From NCBI RefSeq assembly GCF_024713945.1, contig NC_134681.1, forward strand, positions 4,379,501 through 4,443,500: a stretch of 64,000 nucleotides of DNA, written 5' to 3'. Position 1 is the first letter of the stretch. Each line of letters begins with the position of its first letter. Below the pieces are notes generated by a model. It was not told the origin of the DNA and searched no databases. It was given only the letters and a program-made list of their open reading frames with translations. Source of the stretch: Dermatophagoides farinae (lineage: Eukaryota; Arthropoda; Arachnida; Sarcoptiformes; Pyroglyphidae). Below are positions 12,503-24,500 of the stretch, in pieces. The translations under genes were made by a program, and so were the position numbers.

Positions 12503-14195
12503 AGTTGAGATTATTCTTCAATAATTTCAATCGAGCCCTTAACATTGATAATTGTTGCAATTGATGTCTATGAACAGCCAACATTGATAATATTGGTGAT
12601 GGTGTTGAAATTTCATTATTTTCATTACTCTTATTTCGACCATCATCATCATCATCATCATGATCATCATTCAATATGGAATCATCAGGTTTAGCAATTA
12701 TTGATGTTGTTTTATTGTTATTATTATCACCATTATTATGATCACCATCGACATTAATTTTGGCGCTAACATTAATTAATCGTATCGATGAATGATGATC
12801 GATATTATTTTGTCTATTATTATTTTCATCAATTAATGATTGATTATTATGCAATTTGGTTTTCGATATTGTTGTTGCTGTTGTTGATTGTCTATTACCA
12901 CTATTAACAATCTTTGGTAATTTTTTCATTGGTGGTGGTGATGATGAAAATGATCGATTTGTTTTATTATTATTATTATTTTTATTATTCACAAATGTTA
13001 ATCTATTCCATCTATTATCATTATTGATGTTTTTTCTATTTCTATTCATCATTGTTGTTGATGATAAACTACGATCAATTTGATTTTTACCATTTAACCA
13101 TGGGAAACGTGGTTGCCGTTGCCGTTGATTATAGTTATTATTATTATTGTTGTTTCTGGCAAGATAATCATCCAATCGAATTGCTTTTACATTGTTTTTA
13201 CTACCTTTACGGCCATCAATGTTAACAACATATATGATATTATTGGATCCATTATGATTATTATTACGATTGATACCGTGTTCATTAATTTGTGATGCTT
13301 GACCAACCATAGTATCACCGGTGAATGAATCATCATAATCATCAAACAATGGCATTGGTATCGGTGAAAATCGATTGGCTATTAATGGAAAATTCATAGT
13401 TGGATGTGGTGATAAAATCGGTGTTGGTTGAAATCCATTCGGATTATCTGCTGGACTTGAGAACATTTTTCTATGATGATGTTGGTCATGATGATGATGA
13501 TAATGATGAAATTGATGCCATGGAATTAATCCCATTGAATTCATATTCATTGATTCAGCCCATACTGGTCCAAATGAATCGTACATTTGAGCCATAGCAG
13601 CAGCTCGATCATAACCATCAACTTCATCATTAGCATCATCATTAATTGGTTGATGAAAATTATGATCTGATCTACTATTTGATGGCCAATGACGTTGTCG
13701 AAATTCTTGCCTAGAATTCCGATCTCTATTATTATTATTATTATTATTGTTTTCGTTGTTATCTTGATACCAATCATGATCGGATGGTTGACGTTGTATA
13801 TTATTAGATGATCGATCATTCATAAATGGTCTTTTATCCCATTTTCGCATAAACATTGAAGATGGTTCATTACTCATTCTTGACCAGAAATTACGTTGAA
13901 CAAAATTCATGAATGGTGTAGCTTCATCGATTACGCTTACCGGTGGTATTGGTGGTGCAGGTGGATCATTCATAAATGTTGCCGCAATCGGAGGAGTAGC
14001 AGCAATCGGATGGAATGATATTGGTGTGAATATAATTGGTCGAATAGGAATCGGAATAGGAATGATTGGACGAATATTTGCCATCATTGGATTGATTATT
14101 GGTGCCATAATCTGTGCCGATAATGATTGTAGAAAAATTGTCAATATCGACAGAATATTCAAAAAATGACAACAAGAATTTTTCAGATACATCAT
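11242..14195 (-). CDS. Secreted Asn/His-rich protein with one C-terminal chitin-binding type 2 (CBM14) domain
   Basis: Three exons on the minus strand: 14195-11556, 11461-11380 and 11312-11242, joined by introns of 94 and 67 bp with GT-AG ends and consistent phases, giving about 930 residues. Start chosen at the MMYLKNS methionine, which opens a signal peptide (hydrophobic core HFLNILSILTIFLQSLSAQ, residues 10-28); an upstream in-frame ATG would bury it. The body is low complexity (Asn, His, Gln, Asp, Arg) with no recognisable fold. The last about 70 residues form a CBM14/peritrophin-A domain: DYC, HYC, FHC, LTC, SIC and VNC supply the six cysteines, with YPNGYLADYDHYCQSYFHC and CPNGEKFDQ. 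The domain is completed only when all three exons are joined. A single CBM14 suggests a CPAP1-like cuticle or matrix protein binding chitin outside the cell; that role is inferred. It converges on GLDC. Confidence 0.88.
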
Positions 14196-16941
14196 TATTT
14201 GGCATTCAAAATTGATAACCGAAACACTTTTAAATTGAATTTTTGTTTTAATAATCAAACACACACGCACGCACACGATAAATTAAACAAAACCAAAAAG
14301 AAAAAAAACGAAATTTAAATTCACACTTTATTTTCAATTTTGATAAAAATTAAAAAATTTAAAAAAACACATTGGTTGTCACAGATTTGCATGACAAAAT
14401 TCATTTGATCAATTTTGTTTTCATAAATTTGATCTAATGGAAGATTTTTTTTTTCACATTCAACCAATAATGATCGATAACTGAACGAGATAAAAAAAGA
14501 GAAACAAAAAAAAAAAAAAAAAATAAAGGCTATAGAAATGGAGAAATGAAAGAGAGAATGGTTGAATGTGTGAATTGAAGAAGAGAGTCTGTGGTTATCG
14601 GTTCGAGGTGGTCTAGATTATTACTACAATGGAATTGAAAAGAATTTTGAATGAAATAAAAAAAAACTCGACAACATTTTGTATTAATTTTTTGTCAAAT
14701 GTTCATGGTTTTCAATTTGATTTCACATGACAAAAATTTTTTTTTTTCATCTTCAAATTCAATCATCATAATGAGAATATATATATAATTTTCATGTATT
14801 AAATCTACCTATCTATCTATTATAGCTGAGAATCGGTCAAGCAAGTGAGTCAAAAAAAAAAAAAAACAATTTCAACCCAATAAATTGAGATCGTCATCGT
14901 TACCCATATATATCATTATTGAATGTTGAGCATTTTCAAATTTGTTAAATTTTTTTTTGTTTTGTTTATTCTCACACTTGCATTTTGTTGTCTTATCACA
15001 TATGTTTGTTGAACAGCGAAATTTTATTAATGCCGCCAATCATCATCATCATCATCATCATCATCAATAGAGACGCCGTACATAAAGCGTTGAACACTTG
15101 TTATATACATGGTGATAAAATGAGAGAAACCAAAAAAAAAAAAAAAAAAAATGGTCCAACGAACCAAACTGAACCTGTGTGATAATATAAATATTGATCA
15201 TCATCATCATCATCATCATTATCAATATTGTTATTACACATTATGCTAATTGTTAATATTGATAAAAATTGTTAAAATTAATCAATCAGCTGTAAATCCA
15301 ATATATAAAATCATCAGATAGATCGATAATGTTTTTTTTTCATCATCATCATCATCATTGTTGTTACTATAATTAGATTGTATTAGGATTACCATCATCA
15401 TCATTATCATCATCAATGTATAAAACATATTTGAATAAATAAAATCGTAATATACAAACATTTACAGTGTTTAGAGAAAAAAAAAAAAAAAGAGTTATAT
15501 GCCACCTGATCAAGTTTTATTTTTCTCTATTATCGATCAAAATTGATGTTTGTCATTCACGAGTCATCGTCGTTGTTGTGATATGATGATGATGATGATG
15601 AGAACCTGTGTGCGTGTCCGAATCGAATCTTGTGACGGTTGAATGATAACGAATATCAACGAATTATAATGATGATGATGATGATTGTAAAGCATAATCC
15701 ATAACCAAAACAGTAAAACATTTTTTAACAAACGAAATTTTCATTGAAATTGGAAAAAAAAATTCATTATTTTAATGATGAGAAAAAAAAAAGAAAAGTG
15801 AATTCCATTATTTTGTCCGTTAACAAAATTGTCATTGCTATTAATTAACGAATGAATAGACGGGAAAAAAATGGAACACATTTCATTCAATCCATAAATT
15901 CGTATTCATTTCATTTGGAAAATGCAAAAAAAAAAATTCTGATAAATTAAATGATTCGTGAAAGCAAAAAAAAAATGTGGATAAAATTCTTGTTGTGTTG
16001 CGTCATAATTTTCAGAAAAAAAAACTGATGTTGTTGTTGTTGTTGTTTATGTGGAGCATGTATTTATTATTACATGCCGATCACGATGACGACGACGACG
16101 ACAACAATGAAAACAAAACGGAACAAGAATTTACCAATAGAAAGACAGAATGAGAATGTATAAAATAAAATGAAGAAAATGAAAATCTTGGCAAAGAATA
16201 ATAACCGATTCATTATGAGAGACAAAATCGTGAACAATAAATCTTTACTGATAACAACAAAATTTCTAGTAAATGGCTAAAAATAAATTTTGTAAATTTT
16301 TGTTTACAAAAATTATTTCTTTCTGGATATATTCCGTTTTCGCTACGCACAAAAAAATTCCTAATATGACTTAATTGAATCCAATTTATTCAATTGTTTC
16401 AAAATCAAATTCAGAATTACACTTTGTTTTTGAATTGTTTTATTTTTCGTTAATTTGATTTTTTTTCTTTTTCTTTTTTTTTTGAAAAAAAAATTCTGAC
16501 ACTATATTAGTAGTTACATGTGGTAAACATTCGGAATTTATTCAATTCAGAACGAATGTTTCATTTGCATACAGCAGAAGCAGCAGCAGCAGCACAATGT
16601 GTATTGCTTGTTTTTGTTTTTTGTTTCGCTTTTTGCCAAAAATAAATCCGATTGTTGCCATTTTTTTTTTCGTCATCACCGCCATCATCATATAACTATT
16701 ATCATGACAAATTTTGCTGATTCTTTAGAATGGAATTGAATGGAATTTTTTTTTTTTTGCAAATTCACATACTTTGTGTGTGCATGTGTGTGTTTTGTTT
16801 AAATTTTTCATTTCTGGAACACAAAGTTTCGACAAAATAGCGACCAATTTTTAATTAATACAAAATTAAAATCAAAAATAGACGATATACAGTAATAATT
16901 AGTTCATGTGTGTATCTGTGTGTGTATGTTTAGATTCTCGT

Positions 16942-16972
<31 letters not shown>

Positions 16973-17629
16973 ATTATTTTTGACATTCGTTTTCAAACAC
17001 AAAAACAACAGCAACATTCTTGTTTTTTTTGCTTCTTCTTGGAAAAAAATTCCTCTCTCTCTCTCTCTCTTATTCTCAACAACAACGGAGAATTATATGT
17101 TTGTTTCCATTTAGTTACTTTCTTGTATATGTAGAATTTTTTTGTTTGAAAATTTTAACACACTTTTTCACGATTATGATGATGATGATGATGATGATGA
17201 AAATATGAAGCTTGGCACGAATTCTTCCTGGATTCTGTTGTTTTATATATATTTTTTTCTGTTCAAATTCAATTAATGTTGATGATGATGTCAATGATAT
17301 ACAGGCTTTTTCAGCAGCTAAATCTGTTTGTCTGTCTATCTATAACTGACTAAATTAATGTCGTAGTTGTTGTTGTGTACTCAATTCCATTAGGTTTGAG
17401 GTTTTTTTTTTCTTCAATATTCTGGTGAAATTCATCTAGCCATTTTACTTGATCATTTTATTTAGTTATCATTTTTTATTTGCTGTGTAAAAAAAAAATT
17501 TGCCTTCATTGAATTCTACATATCGATCTTTCGGTTGATGAATTGAAATTATTTTTTTTTCAATTAAATCCAATAAAGTGTTGGTGAATATTTTCATTTT
17601 TTTCTTGCATATGTGTATCGTTTTAAAAT
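14196..17629. other. Intergenic stretch with simple repeats
   Basis: Lies between two divergently transcribed genes (CBM14 protein on minus, ankyrin protein on plus), so both promoters should be inside it. It contains CAT/ATG runs (for example about 15039-15066, 15199-15220, 16943-16969, 17177-17202), poly(A)/poly(T) and CT runs. No coding region supported. Confidence 0.7.
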
Positions 17630-18372
17630 ATGGCCGATAAACAACAACAACAACAACAACAACAACGACAACAAACAAAAATAGATCAAGATTCATTAAA
17701 TTCAATAACCATATTGAAAACAACACCATCATCAGCAATGAATAATAATAATGTTGTACCAGTTTCACCAGTGAAATCTATATTAAAACCATCGTCCACT
17801 ATGATAACACCAATGGATGAAGATCTTGATGATGATGAAGAATATGAATATGAAGAATATGAAGTGGATGAAGATGAAGAAATTGATGAAGAAAATATAA
17901 TGAAACCATTGAAATCAACAATAAAAACAACACAGCCTATTATTGCCAATCATACAAACACAGTAGCAAATCAACAAGAACAACCGTTATCTATGAAAAT
18001 GGATAAAATTCCTGTCGTTGATCATCATGATGATGATGATGATAAAGCAGAAAATGAATACGAAGATGAAGAAATTGAATATGAAGATGAAGAAATTGTT
18101 GATGATGATGATGAAGAATATGATCGTGTAGCAAATAGAATCGATGAATTGCTCAATAAAACAAGTGATCTTAAACAGGAATATGTACAAAATAAATCAA
18201 ATATTGATGATAAACTAGCGACAGCAACGGCTACTACTGAACAAATCAATACACAAACAATGCCAATAGTATCAATGGATAGAATAGCGCCACCACAATC
18301 ATCATTATCATTGGATGAATCAGTAAAAACCACCAACACATCAGATGTTGATGACAAATATAAAGCCAAATA

Positions 18373-18403
<31 letters not shown>

Positions 18404-20543
18404 AAAGTTGCAAGTAATTTAGCATCATTAAAACATGCATCAAATAAATGGAATATTGCTGAATTGAATGATGATGATGATGATTCTATTGATTATAATC
18501 GAGGTAACGTAAACAAACAAATGTTTTTGTTGTTGTTTTATGATTTTTTTTTTCCTACACAGGCAAACCAATTATAACCAATCTGGACAGTGATGATGAT
18601 GTTTATAATGATGAAAATAAACAATCAAATAATGAATATAGGACCAAAAATCCAATTATACAACGTAAATTAGAGATACATAATGCTATACAAGCCAATA
18701 AGAAAAAGAAACGTGAATTATTTGGTCAACTAGATGATGATGATGATGAAGAAGAAATTGGTGAGATTGAAGTTGCATTGGAAGAGAATTTTATTGAAGA
18801 AGAAGATGAAAACATATTGGAAGATGATGGTGATGATGATGATGATGGACAGAAAGTTACACCGGAAATGTTATCGAATAAAAATTATCAGGTAAATTTT
18901 TTCAATGTAGTGAAGTTTTTTGGTTCTATTTTAAATCCATATTCTTATTCGACGATTAAAACATAAACACAAACACACACACCCACACAAACATGTATAG
19001 CAATTAGATCGATTATCATTGTTCAAGACAACAACAATGGATAATGTATTACGGCCAATATCACCATCCAGTCTATTATTACAACAAGTCTATGAAACAA
19101 TAATAAATAGACGACTGGATCAGCTACAAACGATTCTGGAAAATGTATCAAATTTTTTCATCGATTCCATCCTACGTTCCGGATGGACTGCATTAATGTA
19201 TGCTTCATATTTTGCATATCCAGAATTTATACAATTCTGTTTGAAACGAGGAGCCGATGTAAATTATCATAATGGTAGTAATTATTATTAACCAACAATA
19301 TATATTTACGCTTATGGCAAACTAATATCTATCTATCTCTTTCTTTTTTTCCACAATTCTTATTCAATTTATTATAACTATTATAACTATCTGGATCAAA
19401 CAAACAAACAAACAAACAAAATTAGATGAAATTACACCATTATTGGCTGTTTGTCTTAGTAGAAATAATGATGAAACACAAATATTACATTGCATGAAAT
19501 TATTGCTTGAAAATGGTGCACGAATCGAAATTGTTGATCATTGTGGCCGCTTACCATTACATCATGCTGCACGTTTGGGTCTTAATAAATTGGTCAAATG
19601 TCTATGTCATCATGGTATTGATGTGAATCGTATTGATCATCAAGGTTTTACTGTAAGATATTTGTTACATTGTTGTGTGTGTGTGGCAAAACCAAAAGTA
19701 AATAAATAATGGTTTTCATAATTAGGCTTTACATTATGCTGTTGTTGAAAATTATAAACAAGTGATCGAAACATTATTGGAACAAAAAACGATACGAACT
19801 GATATCCAAAATAGTGATGGCCTAACTGCTTGTCAGTTGGCCAAATCAATCAACAATTATGAAGTATATATTATATAATCATATAAACACAAGAATTTCA
19901 TTTAACAATTCTATTCAAATTAATTAATCACAATAATAATTTTTGTTTTTGTTTTTGTTTTTGTTTTTGTTTTTGTTTTCATTTCCATTCCAAACAACAA
20001 TAGATTGCCGATATTCTACATCAAGCTCATGATAAACAACAATCAAGTGATGAAAATCAAATGATGAACATTGAAACAAACATATCGAAAGCAATTCCAA
20101 ATCCAAATATTAATGATGATGGCCAATTGCAACAAAAATTTGTACATGAATTTGTACAAAACATTATTACTAATGCTGCAGCCGATGCTGTAAACAATAT
20201 ATTAATGGATAATACAACAATTGTTACTGGCAATATTGGACCGGAAATTAAAATTGATTCATGTCCAACAATATTATCACCATCAAAGTATCAAGAAGAT
20301 GAGAATGAAATTGTACCAGAATTTATGCTTAATGCACAGGTTACTGATCTATCGAAAAAATATTCAATCGATTTATCCAATGTTGGCCTACATCCATCAT
20401 CGGCAGCCAATGTTCATTATGGTGATAATCAAACCGTTGCCGATGGTAATAGTGGCCAATGGAAAGTTTTATTAGGCCATCTATTGTTGACATTTTTTGT
20501 TTATGTCTTGTACAAGACATTGTGTCAGTTATTTTTTGGATAA
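17630..20543 (+). CDS. Ankyrin-repeat, tail-anchored protein; ASZ1/GASZ-like
   Basis: Six exons: 17630-18503, 18563-18891, 19001-19274, 19426-19652, 19726-19863, 20004-20543, about 793 residues. Residues 1-400 start with a Gln run and are very acidic (Asp/Glu runs). About 430-610 hold roughly five ankyrin repeats, including GWTALMYASYF, LLENGARIEIVDHCGRLPLH, HHGIDVNRIDHQGFTALHY and NSDGLTACQLAKS. The C-terminal end is a hydrophobic tail (about 767-793, VLLGHLLLTFFVYVLYKTL) with no residues to speak of after it, typical of a tail anchor. The irregular third repeat with CLSRNNDETQILHCMKLLLE resembles the CSARGSEEKILKCVELLL segment of ASZ1/GASZ, a mitochondrial outer-membrane piRNA factor, and the GWT-LMYA repeat also fits. 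The SAM domain expected after the repeats is not visible. Ankyrin plus tail anchor is secure; the ASZ1 assignment is an inference, and another tail-anchored ankyrin family is possible. Confidence 0.85.
19939..19980 (+). repeat. TTTTTG hexanucleotide repeat in intron 5 of the ankyrin gene
   Basis: About six to seven copies of GTTTTT lie in the intron just upstream of the 20003/20004 acceptor, where the polypyrimidine tract would be. Copy-number change could alter splice-site strength. Confidence 0.8.
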
Positions 20544-20722
20544 TTTTCAATTTTTATTTGTCAAAAAAAAAAAAAAAAAAAAAATGAGCCACGAAACGAC
20601 AATATAATACGGATTGAACAGATTTAAATTTAAATTTTCTCACATTACAATCACAAAAAAATAACAATGAATTATTCACATCATACTAATATATTAAAAA
20701 CAATATAAATGAAATTTTTGCA

Positions 20723-22955
20723 TCAATAATAGAGATAATGATTTTTCAAACGATTAGAATTTTGTAATAAAGTTTTCAATTGATTTGATAATGTAAAACA
20801 AGGTCCATCAGGTATGTTACGAATATTTGTTGCTGATGATGTTGTTAAATTATTATTATCATCATCATCATCATCATCATCGTTATTATGATGTAGATAA
20901 CGTTTCAAAAATAATCTATGATCTATATCTTCATAAATATGACCATTAAGAAAATCTTCAACTTCAATATTGGCAATTGTTTCTTCAATTATATTATCAA
21001 AACATTCACGTTTTGATTGTTGTTCAACAACAACAGTAGCATCATCATCGTCGTCATCATCATCATCAATAATCAATTCACAATCAGAATCATCACTACT
21101 GCTTAAATCATTGGATGGAATCCAATGATGTGATTTTGTCTCTGTCTCAATACCACCGTTATTTACCATTTTGTATGGTAATTTTCTTTGCAAACCATTT
21201 CCATTATCGTCACCATTATTATTATCAGTCATGAACCAAAAATTTTTTGCATTAGCTGCTGACTTATGACCGAATAATAATAATTCATCCGAATAATTAT
21301 CGTTTGTTGTTCCGGCAATCATTTGATTATTATCACCATTAGCATTTGAAATGAAATGTTTACTAACGGAAAGATAATCCGTATCTTCAAATCCATTATT
21401 ACATTGATTATTAAAAAGATTGGCCACCATTTCTAATTGTTTGTCAACATTTGAAATTTGTTTACTATTTGTTGTACCATAACAGCTGTTAACCAATGTA
21501 GATGAAGATGATGATGATGATGTTCGATTTGATTTTTTACATGTACGTAAACTATGATTTAGAATGGTCGATTGTTGTCCATGATAATCTAATTCGTGAT
21601 GAAAAATAATGAAAAAAAACAAACAAGAAAAAAATTCACAGAATAAATAGCCAGTTATATTGTGTATAATAAATCATCTTACATTCCCAATTTGAAGTTT
21701 TATATAGTTCATCATCGGTAAGGCCAGCATTCGGTGTATTACGTTTCAATATGAAATTTTGATCAAATCCAGTTAATAATTCTTCACTTGAAACACTTGC
21801 ATTACGTGTGTTTGTTGATTCATTATGAAAATAATGTTCAAGAAATTTTTTAAAACTTTTACGTTTATTAACCGTTTTCTGTTTTGTTTGTTTATTTCTA
21901 GCCTGTTTTGTTGCTGTGGATAAATTCATTTCACTACATGAAAAATTTTTGGCCATAATCAATGTATCAGATGATTTTATTGGACGTTGTGATGATTGTG
22001 TTGTATAAAGATTATTTTTATTATTACTATTCACACCTGTTGCACTATCAGATTTTGATGTTTGAAAATTCAAACAACGCCATGTATTATTTGGTGAACA
22101 TTCAATCTCTTGTTGTAATCGATTATGAATACGTTCATTTAGAAATTCAAATGATAAATATTGCGCCAATAGATTTGTATTGTTTGGATTTTGTTCCGGT
22201 CGTTTTAAACGCCATGGATTATCATCCATCAGGAGCAATGAATTTAAATGACTTTTCAGTTTCATTTTGCCCAGATAATTGGAATCAAAATTTGACACGG
22301 ATCGTTTGATTTTCATATTCTTAGCAATTTCTTGCTGTTGTTGACTTGTCAATAATTGTTGTTGTTGTTGTTGTTTTGGATAATTTAAATTATCTAATCA
22401 AACAAAAGATAGAACAAAAAAAACCGGATTAAAATTCAATGAATAAAAAAATTTAAAAAAATGGAAACAATTACCATTATCATTGCTGGAGCTATCGATT
22501 TTATAATCATCATCATCATCATCATTAATAATCATTTCATTCAAATTGATTGGTTTTTGTATGGAAATCTGTGAATTACGATGGCGAATTCGATGAATTT
22601 TGGCTGCTACACCATTGATTGGACAATTATTGATCATCATCATCATCATTCCATTATTATTGATATTTGTACTTGAATTAGAATTGGAACTTAAATTTGA
22701 TCCATAACGATATGTTGGTAATGTACTGGATGATGATGATGATGAATCAATGGATTCTGAATCATTTTGTTGTAATTGATTATTATGATGATAATGATGA
22801 TGAATGATTTCGTTTGATAATGATTCTATTGTTGAATGTTTATAATCATGATCATCATTTTTGTCATTATTAAGATTCATTTCACTTTGGCACAATCGTT
22901 GTGGCTGTTGTTTTGGTTGTTGTTGTTGTTGTTGTTTACAATCATTTAATGACAT
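20723..22955 (-). CDS. Uncharacterised Ser/Asn/Asp-rich protein, three exons
   Basis: I do not recognise this protein. Exons 22955-22475, 22393-21683 and 21588-20723 join in phase through GT-AG introns of 81 and 94 bp to give about 685 residues. It begins MSLNDCK and a Gln run, followed by Ser, His and Asp tracts. Non-repetitive patches that look conserved are RRHRNSQISIQKP-like sequence near residue 135, DDNPWRLKRPEQNP and LLAQYLSFEFLNERIHNR in exon 2, a basic KTVNKRKSFKKFLEHYF stretch, and a C-terminal segment around EVEDFLNGHIYEDIDHRLF and GPCFTLSNQLKTLLQ. No signal peptide or membrane segment. It is probably a cytoplasmic or nuclear disordered protein with short binding motifs. Upstream non-coding exons cannot be excluded. 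It converges on the ankyrin gene with 179 bp between stops. Confidence 0.72.
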
Positions 22956-24469
22956 TTGTTGTTGTATTGTTTGGTTAAGATATCGCTATTTATTTTTTTT
23001 TTTTTTTTTTAGTGAAAACAACAAACAAAAAAAAAACAAAACAAAATTATCATTAGAATGCATTGAACAAATTTAGTAATAATGTAAATCTGATTTGATA
23101 TAAAAATAGAATTTCACATCATAGACGTTTTTTTTTCAATAAACCATGTAAACCATGTAAATCATTTTTTTTTTGTTGCATTCCCACATAATGAACATAT
23201 ACATATAATAATAACAACAATATCACCACCACTATAACCACAATTTAATCATCATCATCAGATCATCATTAAATTTTTGTCTGATGATGATGATGATGAT
23301 GATGATCTGATCGTGAAGCCAAAAATATACGAAAAAAAAAATTCAATGTAGAAATAATAATAATAAAAAAAAAACAACAACGATACGGTACTGTTCGGTC
23401 ACGATTTTTTTTTCTGGCCATTCAAATTAGCATATAATTAACATAAACCAAAAAAAAACAGATAGATACTAATATATATGAGATGATTGATTCAATCCAT
23501 AACATCAAATGAAATAAAGAAAAGAAAAGAAAAACGAAATTTGAGATTCTCATCATCATCATCATCAACAATATCAACAGAGAAAATTTCTCATAGGAAT
23601 TTACCATAAGTAGGTTGAAATTATTAATAAAGATGATGACCATCATCATCATCATCATTATCATATCGTCTTCATATGAAACGGACAATTGAAATTCGAA
23701 CAACACACACACACCTAACACCTATTATCAAATTTTCATGACAAAAAAAAAATTAAAATAATTTTCACTTCAATACACGCACGGACACAGACACACAAAA
23801 ACTTACACTTTCAATTTAAAAATGATGATGATGATGAGAATTAAATTTAAAAAAAAAAAATTCAATTCAGGTCAATCTTTTCATTCATTCATTCATTCTT
23901 TCTATTCACAAACAAACAAACAAAAAAGAAATTTTCTTTATACAATGAAATAAAGTGATTACAAAGAGTTTTTTTCTAATTGAATTCAGCCATTAATATT
24001 ATCATCATCATCATCATCGTCATGATCTGCATAATTGTTTTCGATGACAATGTCGCACATGTTTGTGTGCGTATACATGAACTGCTGATTGAAAAAAAAA
24101 ATGGAAATGAACAAAAAAAAAAAAGTAAAATCTGATTCATTTTCAATAATTTTCTTCTCATCTTCATTTGTTTGTGTGTGTGTGTGTGTTTCAACCATTT
24201 TCATTCGATTGAAAGTGTCATACTCAAACACATGCACACACACACACACATACAATCGTGTCATCACAAAAAAAAAATTTCTGCTTTTTTCAACACAATA
24301 ACGACGACAACAACAACAACAACAACAATATACGGATGACGGTAAAGTTCATTTCAATTTCTGATTTTAAATTTTTGTTGTTGTTGTTGTTGTTGTTGTT
24401 ACAAATGAATGAAAAAAAAATCATTTGAATCTGATATTCAAAGCATGAATGAATGGCTGTATAGTGAAA

Positions 24470-24500
<31 letters not shown>

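Noticed and set aside
14590-14625. GGTTCGAGG box resembling a tRNA B box
   Set aside because: No matching A box or cloverleaf stems could be built around it.
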